From Nymphaea colorata (Eukaryota > Streptophyta > Magnoliopsida > Nymphaeales > Nymphaeaceae): a DNA stretch of 64,000 nt. The notes beneath the pieces were generated by a model, which was not told where the DNA came from, ran no database searches, and saw only the letters and a program-made list of their open reading frames with translations. The translations under genes were made by a program, and so were the position numbers. The stretch is taken from the NCBI RefSeq assembly GCF_008831285.2, contig NW_022204968.1:1-64000 (forward strand), read 5' to 3'. The number at the start of each line of letters is the position of its first letter. The first letter of the stretch is position 1. This document shows, piece after piece, positions 1 through 11,172 of this stretch.

Positions 1-75
1 CCCAACCCCAACCCCAACCCCAACCCCAACCCCAACCCCAACCCCAACCCCAACCCCAACCCCAACCCCAACCCC
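1..75. repeat. Telomere, (CCCCAA)n
   Basis: Twelve-odd uninterrupted CCCCAA units open the window and stop abruptly at base 75, where unique sequence starts. The C-rich strand reads 5' to 3' inward from the left end, as expected for a left chromosome end. CCCCAA is the repeat of Tetrahymena-type oligohymenophorean ciliates. No subtelomeric repeat family follows: the first gene's stop codon lies only 74 bases further in. No telomere is visible at the right edge, so the window is cut from a longer chromosome. Confidence 0.97.
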
Positions 76-148
76 TCGCAATCCAATCCGATGATTGCCA
101 TCTCGATATATAGGCATAGATGATGAAAGATAAGAAAATGATAGATGA

Positions 149-2247
149 TCATATATTATAGAGTAATTTGGGTTTGCGCTTGATCCTGTTGGTCTTGCTC
201 AGCAGTGTGTTTTTTATTTATTTCTCACCCAGCGCATCAGGATTGAACTTCGTGAAGTAGGAGTGAAAGTTGCAGGCCTCATCGCAATCCACGTTATCCC
301 ACAGGGTAAACTGGAAATTAGTGAAAGAGGTTCGCTTCAGGTTCTTAATGTCGTCCCGCAATTGAGTCACCATCTGGATCGTCATCATCATGCTCTCGTT
401 AGATGGCCTCAGATAGCTGTTCCGCGCCTTCATTTGCTGCTGCTGGTCCTTCTCACTCTCGAACCGGCAGTCTTCTCGATCAAATTAGTAATGCTTCTGG
501 AGTCGAGAGGTCAGATTAGAAATCCCTTGAGTTTTTGGACTGGACGATGACCTCACAGCTGACCTGCATTTTATTCCTTTCGAACTTGACTCTAGTCTGT
601 TTGAAGTTGACTTTCTTGGACTTGTTGTACTTGAGCGGGAGTGTCTTCCTGAAGGGTTGGTAGTGTATCCTGGGGCACTAGAAGAGTGTGTGCATCCTAT
701 TATCACAGAAGCGCACTTGACCAGTGCGAACTAGTTGAGCTTGAACCTGCACTTATCGAGCAGCTATCGATACACCTGATAGTCCTTCTTTGATTAAATA
801 ATGGATTACTCGAAGGTGGCCTTGTCCATCTCGTAAATGACTGAATAGTCCAACGATTTTATGTCGTAGTTTAGAGGCTCACTCATCAGATCCAGACAGA
901 CCAGCTTGGATTAGGTCTATAACTGACTGTTGATTCGCTAGATGATGATGTTCCTCAACTTGCTTGGGTATTTGAACGAGTAATGTAGCCCACCTACCCT
1001 GATTGCAGGATGATGAGACTTTGCTGGCTCTAGATTCCCTTTATCATTTGGTCAGGGTGGCAGAAACGAGCTTAGATCTTAAGAGAAAGCTTCTAGATGG
1101 CCTGGTTTCCCATAGGAATCAGATGCCGCAAATTTTTGAATATCTTTAGTTTGCCTACTGCAGGAAGGACGACCGTAACGATTAAGGAAGTTCCTTGAGA
1201 AGTTTTTCTATTCAGTATAGTTAGATGTCTGTTTGATCTTTGATTCCTCGATGATATACCTTGCGATTTCATCGTTGATGGCTTTGGAAACTTTAGATTT
1301 CTTGGATAATGAGCTGAGCAATTTCAACTTGCTATTCCTCTCATTCTATTCCTGCTTGATGTTGTTGATGAGGTTGCCGATATAGTTGATATTATATCCG
1401 AAGAAAACGCAGGCGAAGAAGGAAATTACGATGATGAAGAAAGCCTCAATGGTATTGTTAGCATGCAGATCACCGAATCCGATGGTGAGGATGATAGTGG
1501 TTCCAAAGTAGTAACTCCAGATGTACTGTTCGTACCAATGGAGCTGGTCGATGCTGTTGGGAGTCATCCAGTTGTTCTCGCGGTCCATGAAGGCAATGAA
1601 GATGAGGGTGCAGGCGAGAGGTGGCAGACGAACAGGTTCTTGATGATCACCTTGAACAGGCTCCAGTACTTCACGAGTTGCGATGCGTTCAAATACTGTT
1701 CCTCCAGTTTGTGCAGTTGCTCCACGAAGTGGGAGATGTTAAGGCAGGGGCCTAGAAATAAAATGTTGCCCAGATCGACGTGGCAGTAGCTGAGTACAAG
1801 CGAAAAAGCGGTGGAGAGGAGAATGAAAAATTACAGTACCATTTGGATCTTTTTATCTCGACGCAGCTGCAGATATTTTTATTGGTTGAGAGCGTTATTA
1901 TCGACTGAGAAGTTCTTCTGGACGGTCTCGGCGAAATCTAAAAAACTGAAGATAATTCCAGCCCATTTGAGTCCGTAAAGCAGGACGGTTTCAGAGAGAT
2001 TTTAATAGAGGAGCGAGAGGGGCACGATGAAAAAATAGAGAACGATGAAGATGACCTTTGCGAGGTATATGAAGTCCATAAATTTGGTGTGAAGGTTAAT
2101 TTTGAGTTTTTAGAGAAACCAAATGTTCTAATAGGAGAAAATGTTTTAAAAGGGATTGAATGAGACGGGCGCTCGGAAGGGACTATTCATGGTGGCTTTA
2201 TCGTGAAAAAGTTTGACCATCTCTCTGACTTTTAGTATTTTTCGCAT
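149..2247 (-). CDS. Cyclic-nucleotide-gated/EAG-type K+ channel
   Basis: This is a six-transmembrane voltage/ligand-gated potassium channel of the plasma or ciliary membrane. Seen in order: hydrophobic segments (about 2080-1580), a pore with selectivity filter TIGFGD preceded by YIWSYYFGTT (about 1500-1450), the last membrane helix, a C-linker (FLNRYGR), and a cyclic-nucleotide-binding fold (KGIESQQSLIILQSGEVGYI, about 1040-970). UAA/UAG codons occur throughout as sense codons. The reading frame breaks near 1605, 1160 and 940; adding the lost bases restores one protein of about 700 residues ending at UGA 149-151. An alternative N-terminus in another frame could begin at 2518. Ciliates carry large families of such channels. 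The family is certain; the exact start is not. Confidence 0.85.
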
Positions 2248-2518
2248 GGGAGGTTTCTCCAGATTTCTACTTCTGTCTATGAGCTGTTATTACTCTTTGG
2301 AAGATTACTTTGAAGTCTTGTTTCGTTTGAGTCTCTTGCTGTGATTTTGGGAGAGGGAGCCCTGCTCGAGCAGAAAATTGAGGGATTTGATGTTGGGGTG
2401 ACCCATATTTTAGAGATTTGATTGCTGCATGTTGCCATTCATCTCCATGCCGGAATCTATCTCGTCGTGGTTTGAATAAAAATCGAGTTAAGGCTAAATA
2501 TTGGCATTCGATGGGCAT

Positions 2519-2953
2519 GCCATTTGGCCGATTTTATGCAGGCCTCGCCTCTTTTCCATTATCTCGTTATATAACTTATCATATTCAGCAAAATAAACTA
2601 CAGAAAATCAAAATTTTACAGATGAACAGCTCACTCCAATCACGCCCCCGCCCTTCTTTCCTTTTCTCCCGTCTATTTTTGGACTGTTAAGATAAAAATT
2701 GTTTAGAAGTTAAACAAAACTTGCTATTTGTTAGAATTTATTTTACCTTAACCGATATAATTCATACGCTTCAGAAATCAACAAATCATACCCTATACCA
2801 GGACAGACGTCCCCATAATCCTGCACACTTCATTATTATGCCTATTATTCCCAGTTATTTGGCAACGGCAAATTTTGATATTTTGGATCCACTTATTTGA
2901 GATAATCACAAATACCCAAGTATAGGGGGCATTAAAATTATTAGAGATGAAAA
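2519..2953. other. Intergenic, no gene recognised
   Basis: This is AT-rich sequence between the possible N-terminal extension of the channel and the 3' end of the next minus-strand gene. Short open stretches are present on both strands but none has protein-like composition or recognisable motifs. Confidence 0.5.
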
Positions 2954-3844
2954 TCAATTCAGCAAGACCCCGCAAGAAGTTGAGTACATCTTTCCCCACA
3001 GATATGAGACGTCCAAATTCCCCAACTCCCTTACCACCAGCAAATGAGCGAATATTTTACTCTTTCCGAAGATTCTCTGAAGAATGTCCAGGTTTTGCTA
3101 GAGGTTTTCTTCATTTTAGGCCAGCAACTGCTGGATTGATAGAATTATCTTCTATTTTTCATGAAAATTTTTACACTTTCTCAGCTTTTTCATCAATTTT
3201 AACATATCCTTGTTCAATGACTGATGGTTGAATTCGTACTCGCCCTCAAGGATTCTTGAAATTTCCTACTTTTAGAGATACTGAACATATGTCTTGGAGG
3301 CAGCCTCCATGATCTCTGAGTAGACTGAATCCTCCTGTGCGAATCTGACGAAGATCTATTTTTCGCATCCATCCGTATCCTTAATTTTAGCCTCGCTGAG
3401 TGAGCTGATCTTATGGAGCCAATTCATCACCATGAAATAGCACTTGCATTCAAAAATGAGGGATTTGAGTTGGGAAAGACTCAGGATGGACTTTTTGAGA
3501 TCGTATTTTTATGTGATTTCCTGCAGGAATATGTTTCTGAGGGTGATGGCGTGAAAGACTAGCTCATGCTGGCCATCCCTGCGGCAATTCTCTTGGAAGA
3601 TGGCTTGGTATTCTTCGTAGAGATCATCGATATTGGCATTTTGCAGTCGACTGTATATATCCTTGGCCCACTGGTAACTGAGATATGAAGTTTTTTTGCA
3701 AACTGCCTCTATCTATTTCATAAATTTTTCAAACGACTTTCTGTTCTCGATGTAGATTTTGGAGTGGTAGAGTCTGTGGAGTCTGGAGATGTTCATGGTG
3801 TCACTTTTGAACTTTTTCTAGCGGGCGGAAAAGGAGGATCCCAT
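2954..3844 (-). CDS. Hypothetical protein, possible N-myristoylation
   Basis: An unbroken frame of 296 residues with UAR read as sense runs from ATG to UGA at 2954-2956. The N-terminus MGSSFSAR has glycine at position 2 and serine at position 6, the usual N-myristoylation pattern, which suggests membrane attachment. The rest is mainly helical and charged, with no transmembrane segment and no family I recognise. At least ten in-frame UAA/UAG codons occur in one intact frame, useful evidence that they are not stops. The function is unknown. Confidence 0.7.
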
Positions 3845-4106
3845 CTTGGAGCGACAGTGTTAATAAATTCTAAGAATAATATATTATAGCTTAGATGGAC
3901 TTTACGGATTATTCGAATATACTGCAGCCAATTATTTATGACCAATGGATTAAAATATCTGTTTTCTTTTTTTAGTGCAAGAACGGCCAAAAATCTACCA
4001 TCAAATATTACGGTACCGGGAAGAATAAAACTAGCGGTCCAATTCGGCCAAATAGAGTTGGAAAGTAATGGTAGATGAGTTGAATGATTGGTTGGGAATG
4101 AAATAA

Positions 4107-4992
4107 TCAAGAAGAGTCCAAATCAAGTATGATATTATCATCCTAAAAGTCACCAAACATCAGCTATTATTCGAAATCCATATGCTCCTCGTGGGTTGTG
4201 CTTCTATTGACGGTTTCTTCTTCCTTCTTTACCTCCATCCAGCCATTAAATCATCTCTAAATCGAATTCCCCTATAGATTTTCTCGTAGTGGTCGATGTT
4301 TGGGAACAGTCTCTTGATTTAGTTGGTCAGCAGTGACTTTATGGTCGATAGCTTGCTGATCAGCAGTCTCCGGTTGTTGATTTCGTTCCATCTTAGGTAA
4401 AGTTTAAGATCATTTCTTTGGGAATCGAGAAAGTCTTAGAAGAGTCGTAAACGATGCTGTTCTGCAGCTGGTCACGTACGAACTTCTATATTTGCTGACA
4501 TTACTCTCTGGCATCCTCCCGGTGCTTGTCTTTTGTGGAAGTTGCCAATACTTTCTTCTGCTAGAAAGTGGTAGGAAGGGTAAATTTAGATGCGAAATTT
4601 TAGGCTATTTTGGGAAACAGAGGCACGAAAGTACTCAATTTCCGACCTGCCTCTCCGAAACTAAGCTACTATTTCTATTGGATTTTAGATAAGATGGGAT
4701 GCCTTGGATTTATCTTTCGAATTTGCTCCTCTAATTAGGCCACTCTAGCTTACAGTTTATCATTTTGGAGTGTAATTTTGCGAATGATTCCCTTCAGATA
4801 TGAGAAAATTTAATTGAAATTATGGTTGGAGAGGTTTAGATTCTTGATATTCGTGTAGTTGTCTTCTATGAGCAGGTCTTTGAGGGTTTGGATGTTTCTG
4901 AGAAAGGTCTGCTCAGGCGTGATTGTCGATTTGCTTTCTTGGTCTAAGTTGTATCTATCAATATTATCCCTACTATACTTACTTTTTCTCAT
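4107..4992 (-). CDS. Hypothetical coiled-coil protein
   Basis: The frame starts at MRKSKYSRDNIDRYNLD and continues through a heptad-rich stretch (LQNDKLEARVAELEEQIRKI) typical of a coiled coil. Two single-base frame breaks follow, then an acidic tail (MDFEEELMFGDFEDDN) ending at UGA 4107-4109. Many codons are UAA/UAG. No catalytic motif or membrane segment is visible. A structural or adaptor protein is the most that can be said. Confidence 0.5.
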
Positions 4993-5077
4993 AATTGCAG
5001 GCCATATGGTGAGAATGTGTGGTGGAGATGAATGCAAAGTTTTATTTAAGTTTTGGTGGGTGAAGAGTATTGAAATT

Positions 5078-5158
5078 GTCGCTATGGCCGAGTGGTTAAG
5101 GCGACAGACTAGAAATCTGCTGGGGAAACCCGCACAGGTTCGAATCCTGTTGGCGACG
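5078..5158 (+). tRNA. tRNA-Ser, anticodon AGA
   Basis: The acceptor stem GTCGCTA (5078-5084) pairs with TGGCGAC (5151-5157), with discriminator G at 5158. The D-arm GGCCGAGTGGTTAAGGC, a long variable arm (TGGGGAAACCCGCA) and the TΨC arm GGTTCGAATCC are all present. The anticodon loop CTAGAAA places AGA at 5111-5113; after A-to-I editing it would read UCU, UCC and UCA. The long variable arm is diagnostic of serine. There is no intron. It is the only tRNA found; no tRNA reading UAA or UAG lies in the window. Confidence 0.95.
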
Positions 5159-5303
5159 CTTTTTTATCACTTCCATCCTTATACTCAAAGCCTATTTTTT
5201 GTGGTATTCCGCGAAACGATGGTCCTTTTCGTTCATTTTTTCCTCATTTTTGGTAGCTTCACCATCAGTTTGGACATTAACTTAAAATAATAACGTAGAG
5301 ACG

Positions 5304-5897
5304 ATGGAATTAAAGAAATAGTTGCTGTAATGGTATAATAGCCAGCTCGAATAGAAGAACCTGTTCCTTTCCTCCCTTTAGGAGCTCTCTACAGGGTACT
5401 ACTTCCTCGAAGTTCTTCACAATTTCCACCCCAAAAATGTAGATCTTTCCAAGGTCTACCTCAAGCCGAAAAATTAGTACGAAGTTCTCCAAAACTACAA
5501 ACTGCTTTCGGGGTGCTTCATCAAGCTGGGATGGAAAAAATTCGATCCTGAGAGATATAGCAAAAGGAAAGAAAAAGATTATCTGTCCCTGGCCCAAATT
5601 TTACGCAAGATCCTGAGTACGAGAAGCATAAAGTAGAGTACCCTGCAGAACAACCTCGACACTACCTTGGAAGAGTTCAAGAACGATGAATAGGTGAAGA
5701 AGGGAGCGCCGCAGGAAAACCAAATGAGGAGCATGCGGATCATGCGGTTGGAGAAGGTCAAGAAGGAGCTTTTGGGCAAGATCATGAGGATCCAGGAGGA
5801 GCTATATAAAGAAGAGGAAGGAGATGATGCGATTTTGGTCCAAAATTTGGAGAGGACCATAAAGTAGATCATAGACGGAAAGGACCACCCAAATTGA
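5304..5897 (+). CDS. EB1-family calponin-homology protein
   Basis: This is an intact 197-residue frame, start ATG to UGA, with no break. Residues about 1-90 match the N-terminal CH domain of the microtubule plus-end protein EB1/MAPRE: a tryptophan-containing helix, LEELSTGYYFLEVLH, then NEYEVLQNYKLL, which aligns with the family's EHEYIQNFKLL. A UAG codon sits exactly at the conserved Glu of that motif. The C-terminal half is basic and coiled-coil, suitable for dimerisation. The canonical EB1 acidic tail is not obvious, so a divergent EB1-like or CH-coiled-coil protein is also possible. The likely role is binding to axonemal or cortical microtubules. Confidence 0.75.
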
Positions 5898-5997
5898 TAC
5901 TTCTGTTTCTAATCATATGCATCACTCCTTCCCCAAGGATGAAATGAAGTTCGGCTTATATACTGGAATCGCAGATAATAAACATAACTTAAATTAA

Positions 5998-6684
5998 TCA
6001 AACCTTGATGATACTGTTTCTTGACCTCCTGGCCAATTTCAATTTGGGCGGCGCGTATCTCCTGGCTTTGACGACAATTTATTTTTTTGTGCAATATTCT
6101 CCGAAGAAGAATACGGTCATAAACAAGAGGAAAAGGAAGCAGAGGAGGATGACAGCGACGTAGATGAGCATGACGGTGCCACTGGGAATGATTTTGGGTT
6201 TTAGATTTGCCTCATCGTTGTTTGCAACTGATAGAAATACTATGAACGAAACAAGAAAAAGCAGACCAGTTAGGTAAAAGGCTAAATAACAGCACATCTC
6301 CTTCCTCTTCCGCTACCAGTTCTTCTTTATCTGACTGCAGACCAACATCTTACGCTAGTCCTGGTCGTAGTTGTAGTCCGCCTGGCACAGCTCACACTTA
6401 ATGCTCAGTTAACCCTTCTAAACCTTTGTTTTTATCCATTGACTCAGGCATTTTTAGTGGGAGAATTAGACACTGCCGGTGCATTTGCACGGTTTGATCA
6501 TGAAGCTCTAGTCTGACTCTTCCAGGCATATGCGGCACTAGACTATGCGATGCTTGAGAGATGGTCGGGGTATGTTCCATCTGAATGCTTGCTCGATCGA
6601 TGAAGGATTGAAAATTTAGAGAGTCTTTGCGAGTTTCCGTGTCTCATTGGGACTATCTTGACCAAGGGCGAGACGGTGGGGCAT
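5998..6684 (-). CDS. RINGv (MARCH-type) membrane E3 ubiquitin ligase
   Basis: An unbroken frame gives 228 residues. A C4HC3 RING-variant finger is seen in full: CRICLEESD, CKCTGSVEFSHEKC, CELC, with the tryptophan (SQW) typical of MARCH proteins between. Two hydrophobic segments follow (LAFYLTGLLFLVSFIVFL and a second near VMLIYVAVILLCFLFLL), separated by a short loop, then a basic tail. This finger-then-two-helices layout is that of membrane MARCH ligases, which ubiquitinate membrane proteins. UAA and UAG fall at Glu-compatible places inside the finger. The start is the ATG that keeps all of this in one frame. Confidence 0.9.
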
Positions 6685-7028
6685 GAGGACTCATCGATTT
6701 CTTCCATCTGTGTTTATTTTGTATTAATCAGAAGCTTATTGATTGATAGAACAAATTCGATAATATAACAATGAGCATTAAATGTTCGGAAAGTATTTGG
6801 ACATTTTAGAACAAGTAAGGGTGCTTTTGCTATACAGAACCCAAAAGGATCCGATTCATCGTTAAAACTAAATTTTGGTATGTTAAATTGCGGAACTTTT
6901 GCATCTCAACCATGAGTAAGCTAGTCTGGATGCCATTATATCTATCATTTGAAGGATGCGCTTCAATAAGTTAATCCGGATGCATATTATCCTGCTAGCC
7001 ATTAATATAAGCAATAGATCCTGATTAA

Positions 7029-7313
7029 TCATCGATTTTGGTATGCGTTTTGCTGGTATTGCTGCTGGTACGGCTGCTGGTATTGCGTACTTGGGTTCAG
7101 ATTGATTTAGATTGCCCGAGCCTTCTGGATTCTTCTCCTCCTCCGCATGAAAAAAAAGATGATTCCGCCAATAATCATCAGTATGCCTGCGCCCATCACG
7201 TACCAGTACCAGACCGAGCAGGCCGAGCATGGATCTCCACAGGTATTGCATCCGCAGGAGCAAATGGTGACGACGCCTGTATTTGGACATGTGCAAGTAT
7301 ATGTGGTGCCCAT
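7029..7313 (-). CDS. Small Cys-rich single-pass membrane protein
   Basis: This is an intact 94-residue frame. The N-terminal 40 residues are packed with cysteine (CTCPNTG, CSCGCNTCGDPCSAC), followed by one membrane segment (YVMGAGILMIIGGIIFFF), a run of five arginines, and a Tyr/Gln-rich tail (QYQQPYQQQYQQ). The positive-inside rule puts the Cys-rich part outside. No family is recognised. It starts only 50 bases from the start of the next gene on the opposite strand, so both must share a very short divergent promoter. The 30221-30664 gene has the same architecture. Confidence 0.7.
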
Positions 7314-7363
7314 TGATTGTGATCAATTAATTAGTGATAAATCTATAATCGTATTGTAAGTTG

Positions 7364-8227
7364 ATGACATCACAACCGCCACAGGCCGGCGCACTCACCT
7401 TCGCCGATAAGCTCGAAAGGTTCCAGACCTTCATCCTCTTCGATTTCTGTAATCAGATCGCGAATTAGACGGACCCAAGGTTCAATTCTTTAGAATCCAA
7501 TTGGACTTCTTCAAAGGCACCACCTTCCTGTGGATCCTTTGGCTCATGTACTACAACCAGAACTACTCTCCCGCCATGTATCTCTACCTCTTCCTCCACG
7601 GCACCTACGGCATCTGTTGGGTCGTCAAGGATTTCTGGTTCCCCGATGCAAAAGTACTCCAGAAGGGATCGATTGGCTCGCAATGCATCCTCTTCGTGTT
7701 GCTCAGCGCATACTGGATGATTCCTGTTCCCCTGGCAGCTGGATACGGTATTTCCCATCCTTCATTGCCAAGGATAATCTTCCTGATCGTTCTATACTTG
7801 ACTGGAGTTATCCTGATGATGGGCGCTGACTACCAGAAGACTACAACTCTCAAGAAGAAAAAAGGTAATTAATATCTTATTTAGGCCTTATTTCGGATGG
7901 ATTTTTCAAGTTAGTAGAAATCCAAACTATTTGGGAGAGATATTCATCTACTCTTCCTTCGTCCTGTGCTCGGGCCACATCCTCGGCTTCATCATCTTCT
8001 ACGGCATGGCTGGACTTCTTTTCACGCTCAATATAATGGTGAAGGAGGAATGCTCCTACAAGAAGAAGGCCGGTTGGGAGGAGTACAGCAAGCAAAGCTA
8101 TATCCTATTCCCCAAGGTGTTTTCCACCCACCTGCTCAACTTCGCCTTCTACGGCGCCCTCGCAATTGCCACTTTCTACTTCCTCAGTCTGGAATCGCCA
8201 TCCACTTTCCTCTACCCCTTCAATTGA
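7364..8227 (+). CDS. DUF1295/steroid-5-alpha-reductase-like membrane enzyme
   Basis: This is a multi-pass membrane protein of about 281 residues. The conserved DGFFK..SRNPNYLGE motif of the DUF1295/ERG4/isoprenylcysteine methyltransferase-like superfamily lies just after a 20-nt intron, and the C-terminal signature (GWEEYSKQSYILFPK) follows. An early segment (DGPKVQFFRIQLDFFKGTTF) and several hydrophobic helices precede it. Two one-base gaps (near 7470 and 7913) are needed; with them and the intron removed the length is a whole number of codons. The substrate (sterol, fatty acyl or prenyl compound) cannot be told from sequence. It probably acts in the ER. Confidence 0.75.
7865..7884 (+). other. 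20-nt spliceosomal intron
   Basis: GTAATTAATATCTTATTTAG interrupts the DUF1295-like gene. Removing it joins LKKKKG to LISDGFF in frame, as the family requires. Confidence 0.85.
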
Positions 8228-8284
8228 TTGATTGTCCATGCATACCATCATAGCTATACTTGATGTAAACTGTAAAAAATTAAA

Positions 8285-9217
8285 TCACAGGGCCTCAACG
8301 GACTCGGATTCCGAGTGGACTGAGTTTGACTATTTTTCGCTCTATGTGATCTTATTGATCTTCTTGAGTATTTTCTCAGTGGTTGAGGCATAGGCGCGTT
8401 TGAGGTGGAAGCCAGCGAAGGCAGTGACGGCCTCTCTGAACTTGGTGAAGCCGATGTTCATTCCGAACTGTTTGAGGTGGGCGTAGATGGCATAGAAAAG
8501 CTTGATGCTGTGGTTGGGGGTGAAGGTCATTTCATCATAGATCTTCCTGTCGATCTCCTGGCACCTCTCTGCCATTTTTTCAATGAGCTGCCGTCTATTA
8601 TCCTGAAAATAGTAAGATTTGAATATACCATCGTAAATGAGCTCAATTGCCTGTTTTGGATTGCTGATCTGTCTCCGTTAGGGCTCCACCTCCAGGGGTC
8701 TATCATTAGAGACCTCTTCTTCTTTCTCTGAGGTTGATTCTTCGAGTTTCTATTCTAATTTGACCTGATTACTTGCGGTCTGGGCCTCTCTCTTGAGCAT
8801 GGTTTGATAGGCCACATATTTTCTGTTGAAGGTTTTTTGGTTGAGCTGGTTCATCAGTGAGAAATCCTTCAGTTGAGCCGGATAACACCTGAATATTAAC
8901 AATAAACCACAGCTGCGACCAACTAGCGGACTCCCTTCTGGCGACTGATGCCCTCGCCCACCTTGGCGAGCTTCCTCAGGATATGGTTGACGGTGAGCTG
9001 GAGAAGCTCTCTAGGTATTTGTGGCAGAATTATTCAATTACCTCTATGATTTGGGAGAGGAACTGCGGACTGCAGTCGAAATCAATGGCGGAACCGCCTT
9101 CAACATTCTCCTGCTTGACCGCCCCCCGCGGGAGGGAAGCACCGACTGAGATCGGACAGGCCTTACCTGCGGTTGGAAGCTAGGAGGGAAGGGAAATAGG
9201 AGCGGAAACTGTGCCAT
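8285..9217 (-). CDS. Hypothetical protein, helical with acidic central region
   Basis: After re-inserting single bases the protein reads from SAPISLPSELPTAGKACPIS through FCHKYLE and LLQLTVNHILRKLAKVGEG, a Glu-rich middle (KLEEKLEESTSEKEEE, partly encoded by UAG), and a globular C-terminal part (MAERCQEIDRKIYDEM ... AFAGFHLKRAYA) to UGA 8285-8287. The composition is clearly protein-like across about 310 residues. A 19-nt GT..AG candidate intron lies near 8893-8911. I do not recognise the family. The exon structure and start are uncertain. Confidence 0.5.
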
Positions 9218-9287
9218 TCTTTTAAAAAATTATTATAGACTCTCTTATAACATCGTTTGTTTTTGGAAGCTTATGACGTTTCAACGG

Positions 9288-9465
<178 letters not shown>

Positions 9466-9473
9466 CAACTGGT

Positions 9474-9529
9474 TAGGGGGATAAGGATATGTTATTAGAG
9501 AGAGAGATCAATAGAACATGTGACGCTAC
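9474..9529. repeat. Right copy of imperfect direct repeat flanking poly-C
   Basis: TAGGGGGATAAGGATATGTT, then ATTAGAGAGAGAGATC and a GTGACGCT-type end, repeat the order of elements in 9288-9336 with about 75-80 percent identity by eye. The copy spans the UGA of the neighbouring gene. Confidence 0.7.
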
Positions 9530-10325
9530 TTTTAGCTTCTTTATTACTGCCATCCTTCGATCTTGAACACCTCCGGTTTCTTGGCCTCGCTCTTCGATGA
9601 TTTTTTCGTAAGATACATTCGAAACTTGCTCTGCGCCTTCCTAGTAAGCAAAATTCGCCCTTGTCTTCGGACGTTCTCCGAATGACCCGCAAGGTTTTGA
9701 GTTATTCGGCATCTGCTGCAATTAAGTCTACTTTTTCTTCTGATATTTCTCGAGCTCGGAGGCGCAGCCAAGATCTCTTGAGGAGCTTCAATTTCTCGTT
9801 GAATATTTCGACGTGTTTGGGGATGGAATTGAGGGCCTCGTGGGTGAAGTGAGAGATGGTGAGGAGTTGCTGGGATATCTTGGGCATTTTGAACTGCTTC
9901 AGGACCTCTATCTTTTTCTGGTAGCGCTCAGTGATGTTTTTTTAGATACGATGGAAACCGGCCTTGTTGAGCCGGATCGAGGAATAGGTCTGCAGTCTCT
10001 CTCAGGGTTCTCCTAAATATCCTTGGACGAATTGCACTCGAAGCTCTGCTGAGGAAGGAACACAATTTTTCGCGAGGAGAAATCGTACTCCGAAGATACG
10101 CCCAATTCGACAGTCCCTTCGAGTTCATCATCCTCCTCTCTTCGTTTTCTTCTATTTTGCTCATCTTCCGTTCGCTCCTGGGATCGTTGACAATCTTTTT
10201 GTAGGTGATTTTTGGCTGCAGTGACATTTCTCGGGATATGGCCGGTATCTCGCGATCCAGGGAGGAAAGCTTGTTCAAGTCCTGGATGATTAGCTGGTCT
10301 TTTTGGGTGGGCTTGCCTCAGCCAT
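9508..10325 (-). CDS. Hypothetical coiled-coil protein
   Basis: The protein begins MAEASPPKKT; a base is lost in the A-run, and it continues DQLIIQDLNKLSSLDREIPA and KITYKKIVNDPRSERKMSKI. After further breaks it reads ERYQKKIEVLKQFKMPKISQ and EIFNEKLKLLKRSWLRLR, then a strongly basic tail (YLTKKSSKSEAKKPEVFK). The 3' end, UGA at 9508-9510, lies inside the right copy of the poly-C-flanking repeat. No family is recognised. A charged, helical structural protein is inferred. Confidence 0.5.
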
Positions 10326-10470
10326 GTGTGAGCTTAATTTATTGTATTGATAATAGGATTAATTTAATCATCCAAACAACTTGTCCACCTTACACCTCGT
10401 CCTTATATCAATCCGCCCTGCCTGCCAGTTATCTTTTCGCCTCCATCTAAATCGGAATCTTATAATAATT

Positions 10471-11121
10471 ATGCTTTCATCTGGAAAAGTTGAGATCGTG
10501 ATTGCGCTTCTCCTGCTCCTTGCCCTTGCAGACTCGACGATAATCATAGTGAAGGTGGTGACGTATACGAAGAGGAACAGATAAGTATCTCTAACAAATT
10601 CAAATTCAACTAAGTCATCATCACTAACAAGACGAGAGAATTGGCAGCTAAGCCTATGGCCTTTGACGATATCAACCACATCCCCACCATAAAGATAGAG
10701 TATAGGGCATCATCCAACAGAAGTGGATGCACTTGAAGGGGGAAACAAGCGTCTATATGCTCAAATCAGCAGTAGATGCAAGCCAATTTTCATCATTTTT
10801 ATCAAGTCTAAACCACTCCAGCAAAGACTAGGTCTTCTTGATCCACAAAAAATACGAAGAGATGTGATCAAATCCATTAAAACGGACATAAATTATTGTC
10901 TCTTTGAATAACTATAGCTTAGTCAGTAAACATCAACCTTATCTGTAAAAATGCCTAAAAAACCGCATAAAGGAAGTATAGATGGACAAATAGAGCTACT
11001 TGAGCGTTAGGACAGCAACCATATCTAAATTTTGGCCATAACTGCCATTTTATTTTCATTTCTGACAGTTTCAAAACTGCTCTACTTCTCCTTCCTCAGC
11101 AAAAAGGAGTCGGTAGTGTGA
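10471..11121 (+). CDS. Hypothetical two-pass membrane protein
   Basis: The single open frame of 217 codons has an N-terminal hydrophobic segment (VEIVIALLLLLALADSTIII), a polar central region, and a second hydrophobic segment near the end (ILAITAILFSFLTVSKLLYF) before UGA 11119-11121. Several UAA/UAG codons lie inside. No conserved motif is recognised. A spliced form is possible because GT..AG pairs occur after the first membrane segment. Confidence 0.45.
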
Positions 11122-11172
11122 TTACGGGCACGATAGTGATAAATATAACAATATATAAGATAAATGCCTGGT

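Noticed and set aside
1-75. Repeat array resembling a CRISPR or satellite
   Set aside because: The unit is 6 bases without spacers and sits at the sequence end; it is a telomere.
3793-4110. Minus-strand open frame across the end of one gene and the next promoter
   Set aside because: It overlaps two better-supported genes in other frames and shows no conserved motif.
7038-7359. Plus-strand frames opposite the small Cys-rich gene
   Set aside because: They are mirror frames of the minus-strand gene and lack independent support.
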